A stretch of 64,000 nucleotides of DNA from Rouxiella sp. S1S-2 (lineage in GTDB: Bacteria > Pseudomonadota > Gammaproteobacteria > Enterobacterales > Enterobacteriaceae). The stretch is from assembly GCF_009208105.1 (NCBI RefSeq), contig NZ_WFKL01000001.1, positions 1,426,001 to 1,490,000 on the forward strand, read 5' to 3'. A program made the translations under genes and the position numbers. Below the pieces are notes generated by a model. It saw only the letters and a list, made by a program, of their open reading frames with translations. It had not been told where the DNA came from and did not search any database. This document shows positions 48,554-56,941 of this stretch, piece after piece. Numbering within the stretch: the first letter of the stretch is position 1; each line of letters opens with the position of its first letter.

Positions 48554-49274
48554 TCTTTGTTGCTCCGGTGAAATATTAAGTCTAGTTTTTAACCCTGTTT
48601 TTCTAATAATTTGGATGAAATCAACAATCATTCAACATTTAAAGTTTAATTTGGAAAAAAATTTAACAGTTGTAACGAGTGTAAATAAAAATTTAAAATG
48701 TAACTCAGTGAAATATTTCATTGTTTGTAATAATGATTTTGTTAATAGAGGCTAAAATAGAATTCATTACAAATCATGTGGATAAAAAGTTTTTATTTGA
48801 TGGTCATTAATTAAATAAAACAGTGATTACGCGCAATGCCCTGATTTATAGAATGATTTTTGTTTGTGGTGACAGTGACGAGAAAAACGTCATTTTTATC
48901 CAAAAAAAACGTCAACAGTCGGATTTATTTTTTTATCGCAAATAAAATGTCCGGATATCCGCACGGAATCGTGGCGTTTTTTCCGGAAATCCGGAATGGC
49001 AATGATTTTCTTGTCTCAAACGATGACATTTATCGTGTGAGGGCAGTCAGTCTCATCACTCAAGCTTTCTTGCACTGCGTTTAGCCATTGTTGCAATAGC
49101 ATACGAAATTATCGGTTAACGCGGTATCATCTGGCTATGAATAAGAGTCATAAAAACATATTATGCCGGTATGAAAGTGATTATCGTTGTTTAGATAATT
49201 CGCGAAGTTGAAGCCTATCTTGGTGTTTTATTCTTAATATCAAGAAGGACTGATTCTGTGAACAGTGAGAATAG
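48554..49274. other. AT-rich divergent spacer between dehydrogenase operon and sensor kinase
   Basis: About 720 bases. No gene is convincing; a 74-codon plus-strand frame at 48860-49084 lacks a ribosome-binding site and family resemblance. A cluster of TCCGGA palindromes at 48951-48996 is the only obvious ordered element. I looked for a sigma-54 -24/-12 signature (TGGCAC-N5-TTGC) on both strands and did not find a good one. Confidence 0.5.
48951..48996. promoter_or_regulatory. Cluster of TCCGGA palindromes
   Basis: CGGATATCCG (48952-48961) is a perfect 10-base palindrome, TTCCGGAA (48981-48988) a perfect 8-base one, and TCCGGA recurs at 48990-48995. The first two centres are 28 bases apart. 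They lie between the divergent dehydrogenase and two-component genes, so they are candidate sites for the response regulator. Confidence 0.35.
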
Positions 49275-51116
49275 ATGAAAATGGAAGCTAAAGTAGAGTC
49301 TTCAACCCGCTCTCGGCGCAATATGAAGTTATTTTTTGTTCTCTATTTTTTGATGTTGATAATCATCATTTTTTTAAGTTATTACATCGCCAGATGCAAA
49401 CTTGAAGCGCAAACGTCAATTATTAAAACCTCTCTTACTCAGGCCGGCAATGAATTAACGCTTAACATCAACCGTTACGAGTTTATCCCCTTTGCATTGT
49501 CATTAGATGATAATATAAAGCAGTTCTTAATAGACGAACATTCAGATGCCTTAAAAGAAAAGGTTCATGCACAGCTTGTAAGTATCAGGCATCGCGTGGG
49601 GGCTTTGGATATTTTTATTGTCGATTCAGATGGCATGATTGTCTCCTCAAGCGACGCTCCGTCCCCCCATACATTAGTGGGCCATAATGTTCAATTTAGG
49701 CCCTATTTCCAAAATGTGAAAGAAGGCGATACCGAGCATTTTTATGGTGTCGGGACCACAGACTCTATACCGGGTTACTATCAGGCTCACGGTATATACG
49801 CAAAGGGTAAGAAACAGGGTGTGGTGGCGGTGAAAATTGACGTTGATACGCTATTAACGCCGCACTCTGGCTACGGTGATAAAGTGTTCCTGTATGACGA
49901 CAACAAGGTTATTGTGAATTCTAAAGATTCAGGGCTGCTCTATCATTCATTGATAAGCCTTAATGGCACACAGCAGGAGGAGTTACTAAAAACGCATCGG
50001 TATAATAATAAGAATATTCTTCCGGCAGACGTAATAGTAAAAAGAAAAGTGAGCGATCAAATTTATGATGTCTTATACCAGGGCAAGCATTATATCCAGG
50101 TTGACTCTTATCTCCCGCCGTTAAATTTAACACTGGCACAGCTATCACCGATTAACTCATTGCTTTTCAATGCCTCTTTGTATGCAGCGTTTGGTTTCTT
50201 TATCACCACACTGGTCTTCATTGCTATTTTAATCTTCAGGCAAAAACAGCAAATAACCCGTCTCAAACTTGAGCGCCAGAAAATGCTTGAGGATGCCAAT
50301 ATCAACCTGGACAGGCTGGTCAAAGAAAGAAGTCATGAGTTGGAAATTAAAAATGAAAGCCTTGCTCAGCAGGTAAAAGAGCGTATTCATTCAGAGCGAA
50401 AACTGCGAAGTATGCAAAACGAACTCATTCGCAGTGAAAAGCTAGCGGTGATTGGTCAGCTCTCGGCCGGCCTTGCTCACGAGATTAATCAGCCACTCTC
50501 TGCCCTCAGTGTTCTTTCCGAAAACTCAGTGCGCTTTCTTGAACTTGGGCAGATCGATGAAGTGAAGAGTAACCTCAACAGAGTGATTAAGCTGGTACAG
50601 TTTATTGGAAGATTGAGCAATCAGTTGAGATCATTTTCGCGTAATAGCGATGACTCAACGAGCCCAGTCTCTATTTCCGCCAGCCTTGACAACGCAATGG
50701 TGTTGTTGGCGCACCGCTTCAAACTGGGTAAAATAAGCTTTGTACGTGTCCCTCCAGAGAGTGAAGTCAGGTGTTTATGCAATAATATTCGCCTTGAGCA
50801 AGTTTTAGTCAATATTATCAACAATAGTCTTGATGCAATGGAAGGCACAGACGGTGAGTGTTTTATTCACGCGCATTGGTATGACGAACGGAGTCATGCC
50901 GTTATAAAGATTGAAGATAACGGTCCGGGAATTCCTCATGCCATCATAGGTAATATTTTCGAGCCTTTTTTTACCACTAAAAAGAGCAGTGGCTTAGGGC
51001 TGGGGCTGGCCATATCCGCTGATATCATTAACTCATTCAATGGGAAGTTAAGCGTGGAGCAATTAGAAAAAGGCACCTGTTTCACTATTACCCTACCTCT
51101 GCATACCGTAGATTAA
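49275..51116 (+). CDS. DctB-type sensor histidine kinase
   Basis: A 613-residue membrane kinase. The first transmembrane helix is at about 18-39, followed by a periplasmic double-Cache-type sensor domain (about 40-295, with DIFIVDSDGMIVSSSDAP and FRPYFQNVKEGD), a second helix at about 301-322, then a coiled coil (322-380). The H-box is LAHEINQPLSALSVL, and the ATPase core has NIINNSLDAM, EDNGPGIP and FFTTKKSSGLGLGLAIS. All catalytic motifs are intact. It resembles DctB, which senses C4-dicarboxylates, but the ligand here may instead be linked to the divergent dehydrogenase. The regulator gene begins 13 bases downstream. Confidence 0.9.
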   Translation: MKMEAKVESSTRSRRNMKLFFVLYFLMLIIIIFLSYYIARCKLEAQTSIIKTSLTQAGNELTLNINRYEFIPFALSLDDNIKQFLIDEHSDALKEKVHAQLVSIRHRVGALDIFIVDSDGMIVSSSDAPSPHTLVGHNVQFRPYFQNVKEGDTEHFYGVGTTDSIPGYYQAHGIYAKGKKQGVVAVKIDVDTLLTPHSGYGDKVFLYDDNKVIVNSKDSGLLYHSLISLNGTQQEELLKTHRYNNKNILPADVIVKRKVSDQIYDVLYQGKHYIQVDSYLPPLNLTLAQLSPINSLLFNASLYAAFGFFITTLVFIAILIFRQKQQITRLKLERQKMLEDANINLDRLVKERSHELEIKNESLAQQVKERIHSERKLRSMQNELIRSEKLAVIGQLSAGLAHEINQPLSALSVLSENSVRFLELGQIDEVKSNLNRVIKLVQFIGRLSNQLRSFSRNSDDSTSPVSISASLDNAMVLLAHRFKLGKISFVRVPPESEVRCLCNNIRLEQVLVNIINNSLDAMEGTDGECFIHAHWYDERSHAVIKIEDNGPGIPHAIIGNIFEPFFTTKKSSGLGLGLAISADIINSFNGKLSVEQLEKGTCFTITLPLHTVD

Positions 51117-51129
51117 TTGAGTCAAGAAT

Positions 51130-52443
51130 ATGAATAATATTGATGTTTTACTGATAGAAGACGATGCAGACTTGCAGTTGGCGGTACTGCAAACGTTGAA
51201 GTTAGAGAAAATTAATACCTTAGGTGTTAATTCTGTAGAAGAAGCACAAAAACATTTAAAAGATTTCGAGCATCACGGCATAGTTGTCACGGATATGCGC
51301 CTTCCTGGCGTGAGTGGTACTGAATTTCAGAGGCAGATTAATATTGCTTATCCGGATTTACCTGTGATCATTATTACTGGCCACGGCGATATAGAAACTG
51401 CCGTCAAGGCGATACAAAGCGGTGCCTATGACTTTATACAGAAACCGTTTTCCGCTCAGCAAATTATTAATACCGTCAGACGAGCACTTGATAAACGTCG
51501 GCTAATTCAAGAGGTCTATGAATTAAGGCGAAAGTTGGTCGATGCTAATTCGCTTGATAATAAAATAATAGGTAATTCCATCTCGACTTTGGAGATAAAA
51601 GAGCAAATAAAATTTATAGCGGGCACGCCTGCAAATGTCACAATCTGCGGTGAAACAGGAACAGGTAAACAACTCCTTGCCCAGTGCATTCATGAGCACA
51701 GCGGACGCAAAGGCCCCTTCGTAGCAATAAATTGTGCAGCATTGCCCGAATCTTTATTTGATAGCGAAATTTTTGGTCATGAAATAGGGGCTTTTCCCGG
51801 CGCGACAACGCAAAGAATTGGTAAGTTGGAGTTTGCACACAACGGGACCTTGTTCTTTGATAAAATTGAAAGTATGCCATTGTTTTCACAAATTAAATTG
51901 CTTCGTTTTTTACAAGAGAAAAAGATCGAGCGATTGGGTTCAAATGAACAAATCTCTCTCAATGTTAGAGTCATTTCGTCATCTAAAGAAGATCTTTTTC
52001 TCTTGGCCGAGCAGGGTAAGTTTCGCGGAGATCTTAATTATCGCCTTAACGTCATCAATATCAACGTACCACCGCTTAGGGAGCGGATAGAAGATATTCC
52101 TCTGTTATTTGCCGTATTCGTCAACAAGGCCGCTGAAGATTTAAAAAGGCCGCTGCCTGAAATTAAAGATCTCAAGCTCCATCAGTTGATGACCCTACCT
52201 TGGCTCGGAAATGTGCGTGAATTACGCAATGAGGCAGAACGTTTTGTATTGGGGATTGGTGAGTCGATGAAGGGGGGGAATGATAATAAGAATTTATCAT
52301 TGCAACAGAGGGTTGAGGAGTATGAGCGCGGGTTGATCGTCTCTGAAATGAAGCATTCAAACGGAAATTTGACCCAAACTGCTAAAAAATTGAATATTGC
52401 CAAAAGCACTCTCTTTGACAAAATGAAAAAACATAAACTTTAA
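51130..52443 (+). CDS. DctD-type response regulator with altered AAA+ motifs
   Basis: 437 residues: receiver domain (1-120; phospho-acceptor Asp55 in VVTDMRLPG, Lys105), AAA+ domain (about 145-375) and Fis-type helix-turn-helix (about 395-437, NLTQTAKKLNIAKSTLFDKM). Walker A GETGTGKQ is intact. Two key motifs are changed: the sigma-54 contact loop GAFTGA reads GAFPGA (220-225), and Walker B, normally with Asp-Glu, reads FFDKIESM, so the catalytic Glu is Lys245. By family knowledge this should impair ATP hydrolysis and sigma-54 activation. The protein may work as an ordinary DNA-binding regulator instead. It is co-transcribed with the kinase. Confidence 0.9.
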   Translation: MNNIDVLLIEDDADLQLAVLQTLKLEKINTLGVNSVEEAQKHLKDFEHHGIVVTDMRLPGVSGTEFQRQINIAYPDLPVIIITGHGDIETAVKAIQSGAYDFIQKPFSAQQIINTVRRALDKRRLIQEVYELRRKLVDANSLDNKIIGNSISTLEIKEQIKFIAGTPANVTICGETGTGKQLLAQCIHEHSGRKGPFVAINCAALPESLFDSEIFGHEIGAFPGATTQRIGKLEFAHNGTLFFDKIESMPLFSQIKLLRFLQEKKIERLGSNEQISLNVRVISSSKEDLFLLAEQGKFRGDLNYRLNVININVPPLRERIEDIPLLFAVFVNKAAEDLKRPLPEIKDLKLHQLMTLPWLGNVRELRNEAERFVLGIGESMKGGNDNKNLSLQQRVEEYERGLIVSEMKHSNGNLTQTAKKLNIAKSTLFDKMKKHKL

Positions 52444-52648
52444 TGTTTTTTAATTAATTATATTACTTAAGTTTTAAATGCTTTTTTAATATTTAACGTC
52501 AATAATGCCGTGTAATCCACGGAACGACGTATGCAAGTCGTGATATGTTAATAGGGTTAGGAGCGGCATAAGAAAAGGTAGGGTAAGTGATGCTCATTAA
52601 TAAGCGCGGAAATAATGAATATGTTAAACAACAACGGAGGTAATTGTC

Positions 52649-53296
52649 ATGATTCTGACACCGGTGAGCGATGGAGTTTCACTGTTAAAAGCATACGGTA
52701 ATATTATCAATGCAATAAAAAACACAACCACATCAATATGGTCCTCTATCCGTGGAGTTTTTTCCTCTTCGGCTAAAATAAAAAGTAATTTAAGTCCTCA
52801 CAAGCCCGACCCCTATAAAAACGTGATTAATGAACTCAAATCAAGTTTCAATTCTGGAAATCCGTTGCTTAATCGTCGTCGGGTGGAAAGTGAAAATTTG
52901 ATAGTGAATGCTGAGAATAACCAAGGAGGGTTAGCGGTCCGAGCGGCTTTGTGTGAATCAATAGGGATCTGGAGACCCTATACTGGGGGAATGATGAATG
53001 TCTGTGATGATGATAATGCACGCATTAGATATAATGGTAGATTAATTCATCGAGAGCGTTATGAACCCCCAAAGCAAGAATTTTGCCAACAGGTTTTTCG
53101 CGATATGATTAATTCTGTAAATCGTACAGAAACGGTATGGCCTAGTTTATTACAAAACTCGCCTTACAAGCGCCCGGTTAATGCTAGTGCTGACCCAGAC
53201 GCCGCACGTCCAAGAGTGGTCAGCGAGCAGCTAAAAGCTGGATCGTTAGGTGTTCACTACTATTCTCCACAAATCGGTAATTATTCTGACTGGTAG
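52649..53296 (+). CDS. Unrecognised 215-residue protein
   Basis: I do not recognise this protein. It has a good ribosome-binding site (GGAGG nine bases before the ATG) and an uninterrupted frame. No signal peptide or membrane helix is seen. The first about 75 residues are Ser/Lys/Asn-rich (ISTTTSIWSSIRGVFSSSA-like composition). The middle has GGLAVRAALCESIGIWRPY, MMNVCDDDNARIRYNGRLI and EFCQQVFRDMINSVNR. The C-terminus is Pro/Tyr-rich. Base composition is AT-richer than the core genes, which suggests transfer. The layout (polar, flexible N-terminus without export signal) would fit a secreted effector, but nothing proves that. Confidence 0.65.
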   Translation: MILTPVSDGVSLLKAYGNIINAIKNTTTSIWSSIRGVFSSSAKIKSNLSPHKPDPYKNVINELKSSFNSGNPLLNRRRVESENLIVNAENNQGGLAVRAALCESIGIWRPYTGGMMNVCDDDNARIRYNGRLIHRERYEPPKQEFCQQVFRDMINSVNRTETVWPSLLQNSPYKRPVNASADPDAARPRVVSEQLKAGSLGVHYYSPQIGNYSDW

Positions 53297-53376
53297 CATT
53301 TTTAAATAAATCATCTTCAATGACTGACTTGTAGTGGGGCAAGTACATCCCGTATGCTACGAGGCTTAAGAGTTAT

Positions 53377-53502
53377 GACTCGGGGTGCCGTTCCTCATAG
53401 AGGGCTGGCTGAGAAATACCCGTAAAACCTGATCTGGATAATGCCAGCGTAGGGAAGTCGTGGTATCTCAACCGGTACCCCTTCTTGATCGCCGGTTGGG
53501 AG
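53377..53502 (+). promoter_or_regulatory. TPP riboswitch controlling thiMD
   Basis: The thi-box is clear: CGGGGTGCC (53381-53389), GGCTGAGAAATACCCGT (53403-53421 region), ACCTGATCTGGATAATGCCA and GCGTAGGGAAGT (to about 53459). These form the aptamer that binds thiamine pyrophosphate. Downstream, CAACCGG (53469-53475) pairs with CCGGTTG (53492-53498), whose 3' end overlaps the GGGAG ribosome-binding site of thiM. The expression platform therefore most likely works on translation initiation. Confidence 0.95.
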
Positions 53503-53506
53503 CTTT

Positions 53507-54316
53507 ATGACCACTCGACCTTCCGTTTTTCCCGGCCTGACGGCTGCGGATGCCTTGCAACAGCTTCGTCAAACCTCACCGCTGGTTCACTGCATGACCA
53601 ATGACGTGGTTCAGTCGATCACAGCCAACGTTTTACTGGCGCTGGGTGCTTCACCTGCCATGGTGATTGACCCGCGTGAAGCCGCCGAGTTCAGCACTAT
53701 TGCCAGTGCGTTACTGGTTAACGTTGGCACACTTACTGAGTCTCGCGCCGAATCAATGCTTGCTGCTATTCACGCAGCCAATAAAGCGCAGAAACCCTGG
53801 GTGCTTGACCCGGTAGCGGTAGGCGCAATCAGTTGGCGCTCAGGTTTTTGTCAGGAAATAATCAGGTTTACGCCCGCCGCCATTCGCGGAAACGCCTCTG
53901 AAATCATGGCACTTAGCGGTTTGGCTGCGTCGGGTCGCGGCGTTGACAGCGCCGACACGTCACTTGCCGCGCTGCCCGCTGCCCGAGCCTTGGCGCGTCA
54001 AACCGGCGCGGTGGTCGCTGTCACCGGTGAAATCGACTACGTCAGCGACGGTGAAAAAGAGTGGGCAATCCCTGGCGGAAATGTACTCATGACCCGCGTA
54101 GTGGGAACCGGCTGTGCGCTCTCAGCGGTGGTTGCTGCCTTCGTTTCTTTGCCTGGAGACAGGTTATCGAACGTCGCGGCGGCGTGCCGGGTGATGTCCT
54201 GCGCCGGTGAATTAGCCAGCCGTGAGGCCAAGGGGCCGGGCACTTTTACCCCTGCGTTTATCGACCATCTCTACCTGTTGGATGCTGAAAAACTTAACGG
54301 AGGTGCGCAGTGGTAA
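53507..54316 (+). CDS. thiM: Hydroxyethylthiazole kinase
   Basis: A 269-residue ribokinase-like enzyme that phosphorylates 4-methyl-5-hydroxyethylthiazole for thiamine salvage. Family sequence is seen in [41 protein letters not shown] and the anion-hole motif [14 protein letters not shown] with the catalytic Cys. It lies under a TPP riboswitch and overlaps the thiD start, so both are shut off when thiamine pyrophosphate is ample. Confidence 0.96.
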   Translation: MTTRPSVFPGLTAADALQQLRQTSPLVHCMTNDVVQSITANVLLALGASPAMVIDPREAAEFSTIASALLVNVGTLTESRAESMLAAIHAANKAQKPWVLDPVAVGAISWRSGFCQEIIRFTPAAIRGNASEIMALSGLAASGRGVDSADTSLAALPAARALARQTGAVVAVTGEIDYVSDGEKEWAIPGGNVLMTRVVGTGCALSAVVAAFVSLPGDRLSNVAAACRVMSCAGELASREAKGPGTFTPAFIDHLYLLDAEKLNGGAQW

Positions 54317-55128
54317 AGCGAATTAACGCGTTAACCATTGCTGGCACTGACCCCAGCGGTGGGGCAGGTATTCAGGCAGATTTGAAAACTTTTTCAGCGC
54401 TTGAGGCATATGGCACCAGCGTTATCACCGCATTGGTGGCGCAGAATACGCGCGGCGTGCAGTCGGTCTACAATATTGATCCTGATTTTGTCGGCGCACA
54501 GCTCGATTCAGTGCTTTCTGACGTGCGCATCGACAGTGCCAAAATAGGCATGTTGGCAAACACCCAAGTGGTGGAAGCAGTGGCCGAGCGTTTACGCTAT
54601 TACCGCAGGCTGGAAAAAGCCCCAGCCTATGTGGTGCTGGACACAGTGATGCTGGCGAAAAGCGGCGATCCTCTGCTGATGCCGGACGCGGTGGAGGCGC
54701 TGCGCCGCAGTCTGCTACCGCAGGTCTCACTGATTACCCCTAACTTGCCGGAGGCGGCGGCGCTGCTGGGCTGCGCAGTTGCCACCGACGAACGTGAGAT
54801 GTGTCGTCAGGGGGAAGCGCTGTTGGCGCTGGGCTGTGAGGCGGTACTAATGAAGGGGGGGCACTTGAGCGACAGCGAGAGTCCGGACTGGTTAATGACC
54901 GCTTACTATCGCGAGCGCTTTACTGCCCCGCGCATCGCCACTCGGCATACGCACGGAACTGGCTGTACCCTCAGTGCGGCGTTGGCGGCGATTCGGCCAA
55001 GAAAAGCCAACTGGCCCGAAACCGTTGCCGCTGCCAAAGACTATTTGCAAAAGGCGCTTCAGCAAGCCGACTCCCTGGAAGTGGGTGAAGGCATTGGCCC
55101 GGTACATCATTTTCACCGCTGGTGGTGA
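54310..55128 (+). CDS. thiD: Hydroxymethylpyrimidine/phosphomethylpyrimidine kinase
   Basis: A 272-residue ribokinase-like enzyme that phosphorylates HMP and HMP-phosphate in thiamine synthesis. The start is GTG at 54310, inside the end of thiM, with GGAGG upstream. Motifs: [49 protein letters not shown], and [15 protein letters not shown]. The 3' end overlaps the convergent gene by 16 bases. Confidence 0.96.
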   Translation: MVKRINALTIAGTDPSGGAGIQADLKTFSALEAYGTSVITALVAQNTRGVQSVYNIDPDFVGAQLDSVLSDVRIDSAKIGMLANTQVVEAVAERLRYYRRLEKAPAYVVLDTVMLAKSGDPLLMPDAVEALRRSLLPQVSLITPNLPEAAALLGCAVATDEREMCRQGEALLALGCEAVLMKGGHLSDSESPDWLMTAYYRERFTAPRIATRHTHGTGCTLSAALAAIRPRKANWPETVAAAKDYLQKALQQADSLEVGEGIGPVHHFHRWW

Positions 55129-56012
55129 GGATTATCCGCACTGCTTTCTAACAAGTTTTCTGCGCGGTCAAACAGTTGCCCGGCATCGAACAAATGCTGG
55201 GCGTCGAAGGGATTTAACGGATAAAACTTTTCCTGTTTGCGCGGCCTGAGCGACAAACGCAGTCGAGTCGGGCCGGTATTTTTGGCTAATATCTCAAACA
55301 GATAACTGGCAACGTCGCCGGTTTGCGGGTCTTTCCACGACAGCATAATAACTGCTGCGCCGTCGCTGCGGTGGGCGATAAAAATATCCTTCTGCCACAG
55401 TCCCGCGAACTCTCCCTCTTTTTGCATTTTTCGGCTGCTAAAAACGGAGTTCTTACACAGCGTCAACAGCCGGTCGGCTGAAATATCTCTTTGTAATCCT
55501 TGCCACAGTGGATTGTCATTTTCCCGCTGCCAGCAGGCCATGCCGAGATAGTCATTAAGGTCACGCCAGTCTGCCTCAAGTCGTTCTTTAAGCTCAGGTT
55601 CAAGTATATTTTGAAACTGCTGCAGGCCGTTTTGCGGAGTGTCGAGGCGGTTGTAAGTAATGATTTTCATCGTCCTCGGGCGGCGGCGGAAGGTGACCCA
55701 TAGCAGAGGTTTAGGAATGCGAAACACCACCGACTGTATGCTGAGGCGATAGTGATTACCGCGGGACATAACCAGTCCGTCGGCACTGCCGCGTTTGTTT
55801 TGATAGCTACGCACCAGCACGACAGAATTAAGCCCCATCCAACCGGTAACGTAGTGCTCTTTCTCACTGCTGACGCTGTCGAGATCGCGGGCTATCTGGC
55901 AAATTTTCTCTTCATCAAGCTGGGACAGAGGCAGCGTATTGTCTGCAGCGTAATAGAGTTTTTGCAGCGGGGTGTCTACAGCAGCCACAACTACAGCATC
56001 AATAACCGACAT
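55113..56012 (-). CDS. Unrecognised 299-residue cytoplasmic protein
   Basis: I cannot name a family. No signal peptide, membrane helix or catalytic motif is evident. The sequence starts MSVIDAVVVAAVDTPLQKLY, has a central basic stretch FRIPKPLLWVTFRRRPRTMK, a charged middle region (EPELKERLEADWRDLNDYLG), and a C-terminal FYPLNPFDAQHLFDAGQLFD. The frame is clean, and its codon use and GC content resemble the core genes. Its stop overlaps the end of thiD on the opposite strand. Confidence 0.7.
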   Translation of the reverse strand: MSVIDAVVVAAVDTPLQKLYYAADNTLPLSQLDEEKICQIARDLDSVSSEKEHYVTGWMGLNSVVLVRSYQNKRGSADGLVMSRGNHYRLSIQSVVFRIPKPLLWVTFRRRPRTMKIITYNRLDTPQNGLQQFQNILEPELKERLEADWRDLNDYLGMACWQRENDNPLWQGLQRDISADRLLTLCKNSVFSSRKMQKEGEFAGLWQKDIFIAHRSDGAAVIMLSWKDPQTGDVASYLFEILAKNTGPTRLRLSLRPRKQEKFYPLNPFDAQHLFDAGQLFDRAENLLESSADNPHHQR

Positions 56013-56128
56013 CGCACGTATCCTGCCAAAGAGTAATGGTTTATAGCTTACTCCAAGTTGTTATACATATTATCGATGAGCTGCTTGAACCGTGGACTGG
56101 ATCTCAATCTCTCTCTTGATCGTTTGAG

Positions 56129-56815
56129 TTATTCGGCCTCAAACCATTCACTGTTCTGCTCGGCAATCGGGGTAATCGAGAAGATCATCTCTTGCAGATG
56201 GGCACGCAGAGCCTGTTCGGCGGCATCGGGGTTGCGCTCTTTCAGGGCGGCAAAAATATTATAGTGCTGGGCAATCAGATTCTCGGGAGGTGACACCTTG
56301 CTGAGCGAAAAAAACCGTACGCGGTCCATCGTCGCTTTAATATTTTCGATGGTTTCCCACGCCAGACGGCAGTCAATAATTTGTGCGATCAGCCGATGGA
56401 ACTCATCGTCAAGCTGAAGAAACTCCTGCGCCTGATGACTTTTGGCCGCCAGCTCCTGCCGCTGAAGATTGTGTGCCAGCAGCGCGAGGTCGTTATCGGT
56501 CACCACGGCGGCAGCGCGGCGAATAACCGCCGTTTCAAGTGCTTCGCGGATAAAGCGGCCGTCGGCGACGCGCTTGGCAGAGATCTTCATCACAAACGTG
56601 CCGCGCTGGGGCAGAACCTGAACCAGACCGGCCTCGGCCAGTTTAATAAAGGCTTCGCGGACCGGCTGACGGGAGACGTTAAAACGCGCCGAAATCTCTT
56701 TTTCGGAAAGAAAGGCGCCGGGCGGGATAATGCAGGCCACAATATCCTGACGCAGCGTGCGATAAATTTGCTGGTTTACCGGCACGTTACCGTTCAACTC
56801 ATAAGATTCTGACAT
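56129..56815 (-). CDS. rspR: GntR/FadR-subfamily regulator RspR (YdfH-like)
   Basis: A 228-residue regulator. The winged helix-turn-helix has VNQQIYRTLRQDIV and SEKEISARFNVSRQPVREAF; the FCD effector domain has LDDEFHRLIAQI and CRLAWETIENIKATMDRVRF. This closely follows E. coli RspR, the repressor of rspAB. Longer starts exist (TTG 56869, ATG 56851), but the added residues have no family match, so the ATG at 56815 is preferred. The rspB and rspA genes lie downstream of it in the window, separated by two transporter genes. Confidence 0.87.
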   Translation of the reverse strand: MSESYELNGNVPVNQQIYRTLRQDIVACIIPPGAFLSEKEISARFNVSRQPVREAFIKLAEAGLVQVLPQRGTFVMKISAKRVADGRFIREALETAVIRRAAAVVTDNDLALLAHNLQRQELAAKSHQAQEFLQLDDEFHRLIAQIIDCRLAWETIENIKATMDRVRFFSLSKVSPPENLIAQHYNIFAALKERNPDAAEQALRAHLQEMIFSITPIAEQNSEWFEAE

Positions 56816-56914
56816 GGCGAAGGCTATAGTGTGAGAATGAGATAACGCCATAATAGCATGACTTTCCAAGAGGTTTTGACATGGATAATGTGGGAGGAGT
56901 GCAAAAGGGGTTGA

Positions 56915-56935
56915 CCGGGCCAGTGTCTGGCCCGG
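56915..56935 (-). terminator. Hairpin between the MHS transporter and rspR
   Basis: CCGGGCCAG (56915-56923) and CTGGCCCGG (56927-56935) form a perfect nine-base GC stem with a three-base loop, just past the transporter stop on the minus strand. A T-run is lacking, but the stem is strong. Confidence 0.6.
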
Positions 56936-56941
56936 GCGAAT

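Noticed and set aside
48860..49084. 74-codon plus-strand frame in the dehydrogenase/kinase spacer
   Set aside because: It has no ribosome-binding site or family resemblance and lies in AT-rich DNA with palindromic elements, so it is more likely regulatory.
48554..49274. Search for a sigma-54 promoter served by the DctD-type regulator
   Set aside because: TGGCA at 48996 is followed by no TTGC at the needed spacing on the plus strand, and I found no better match on the minus strand.
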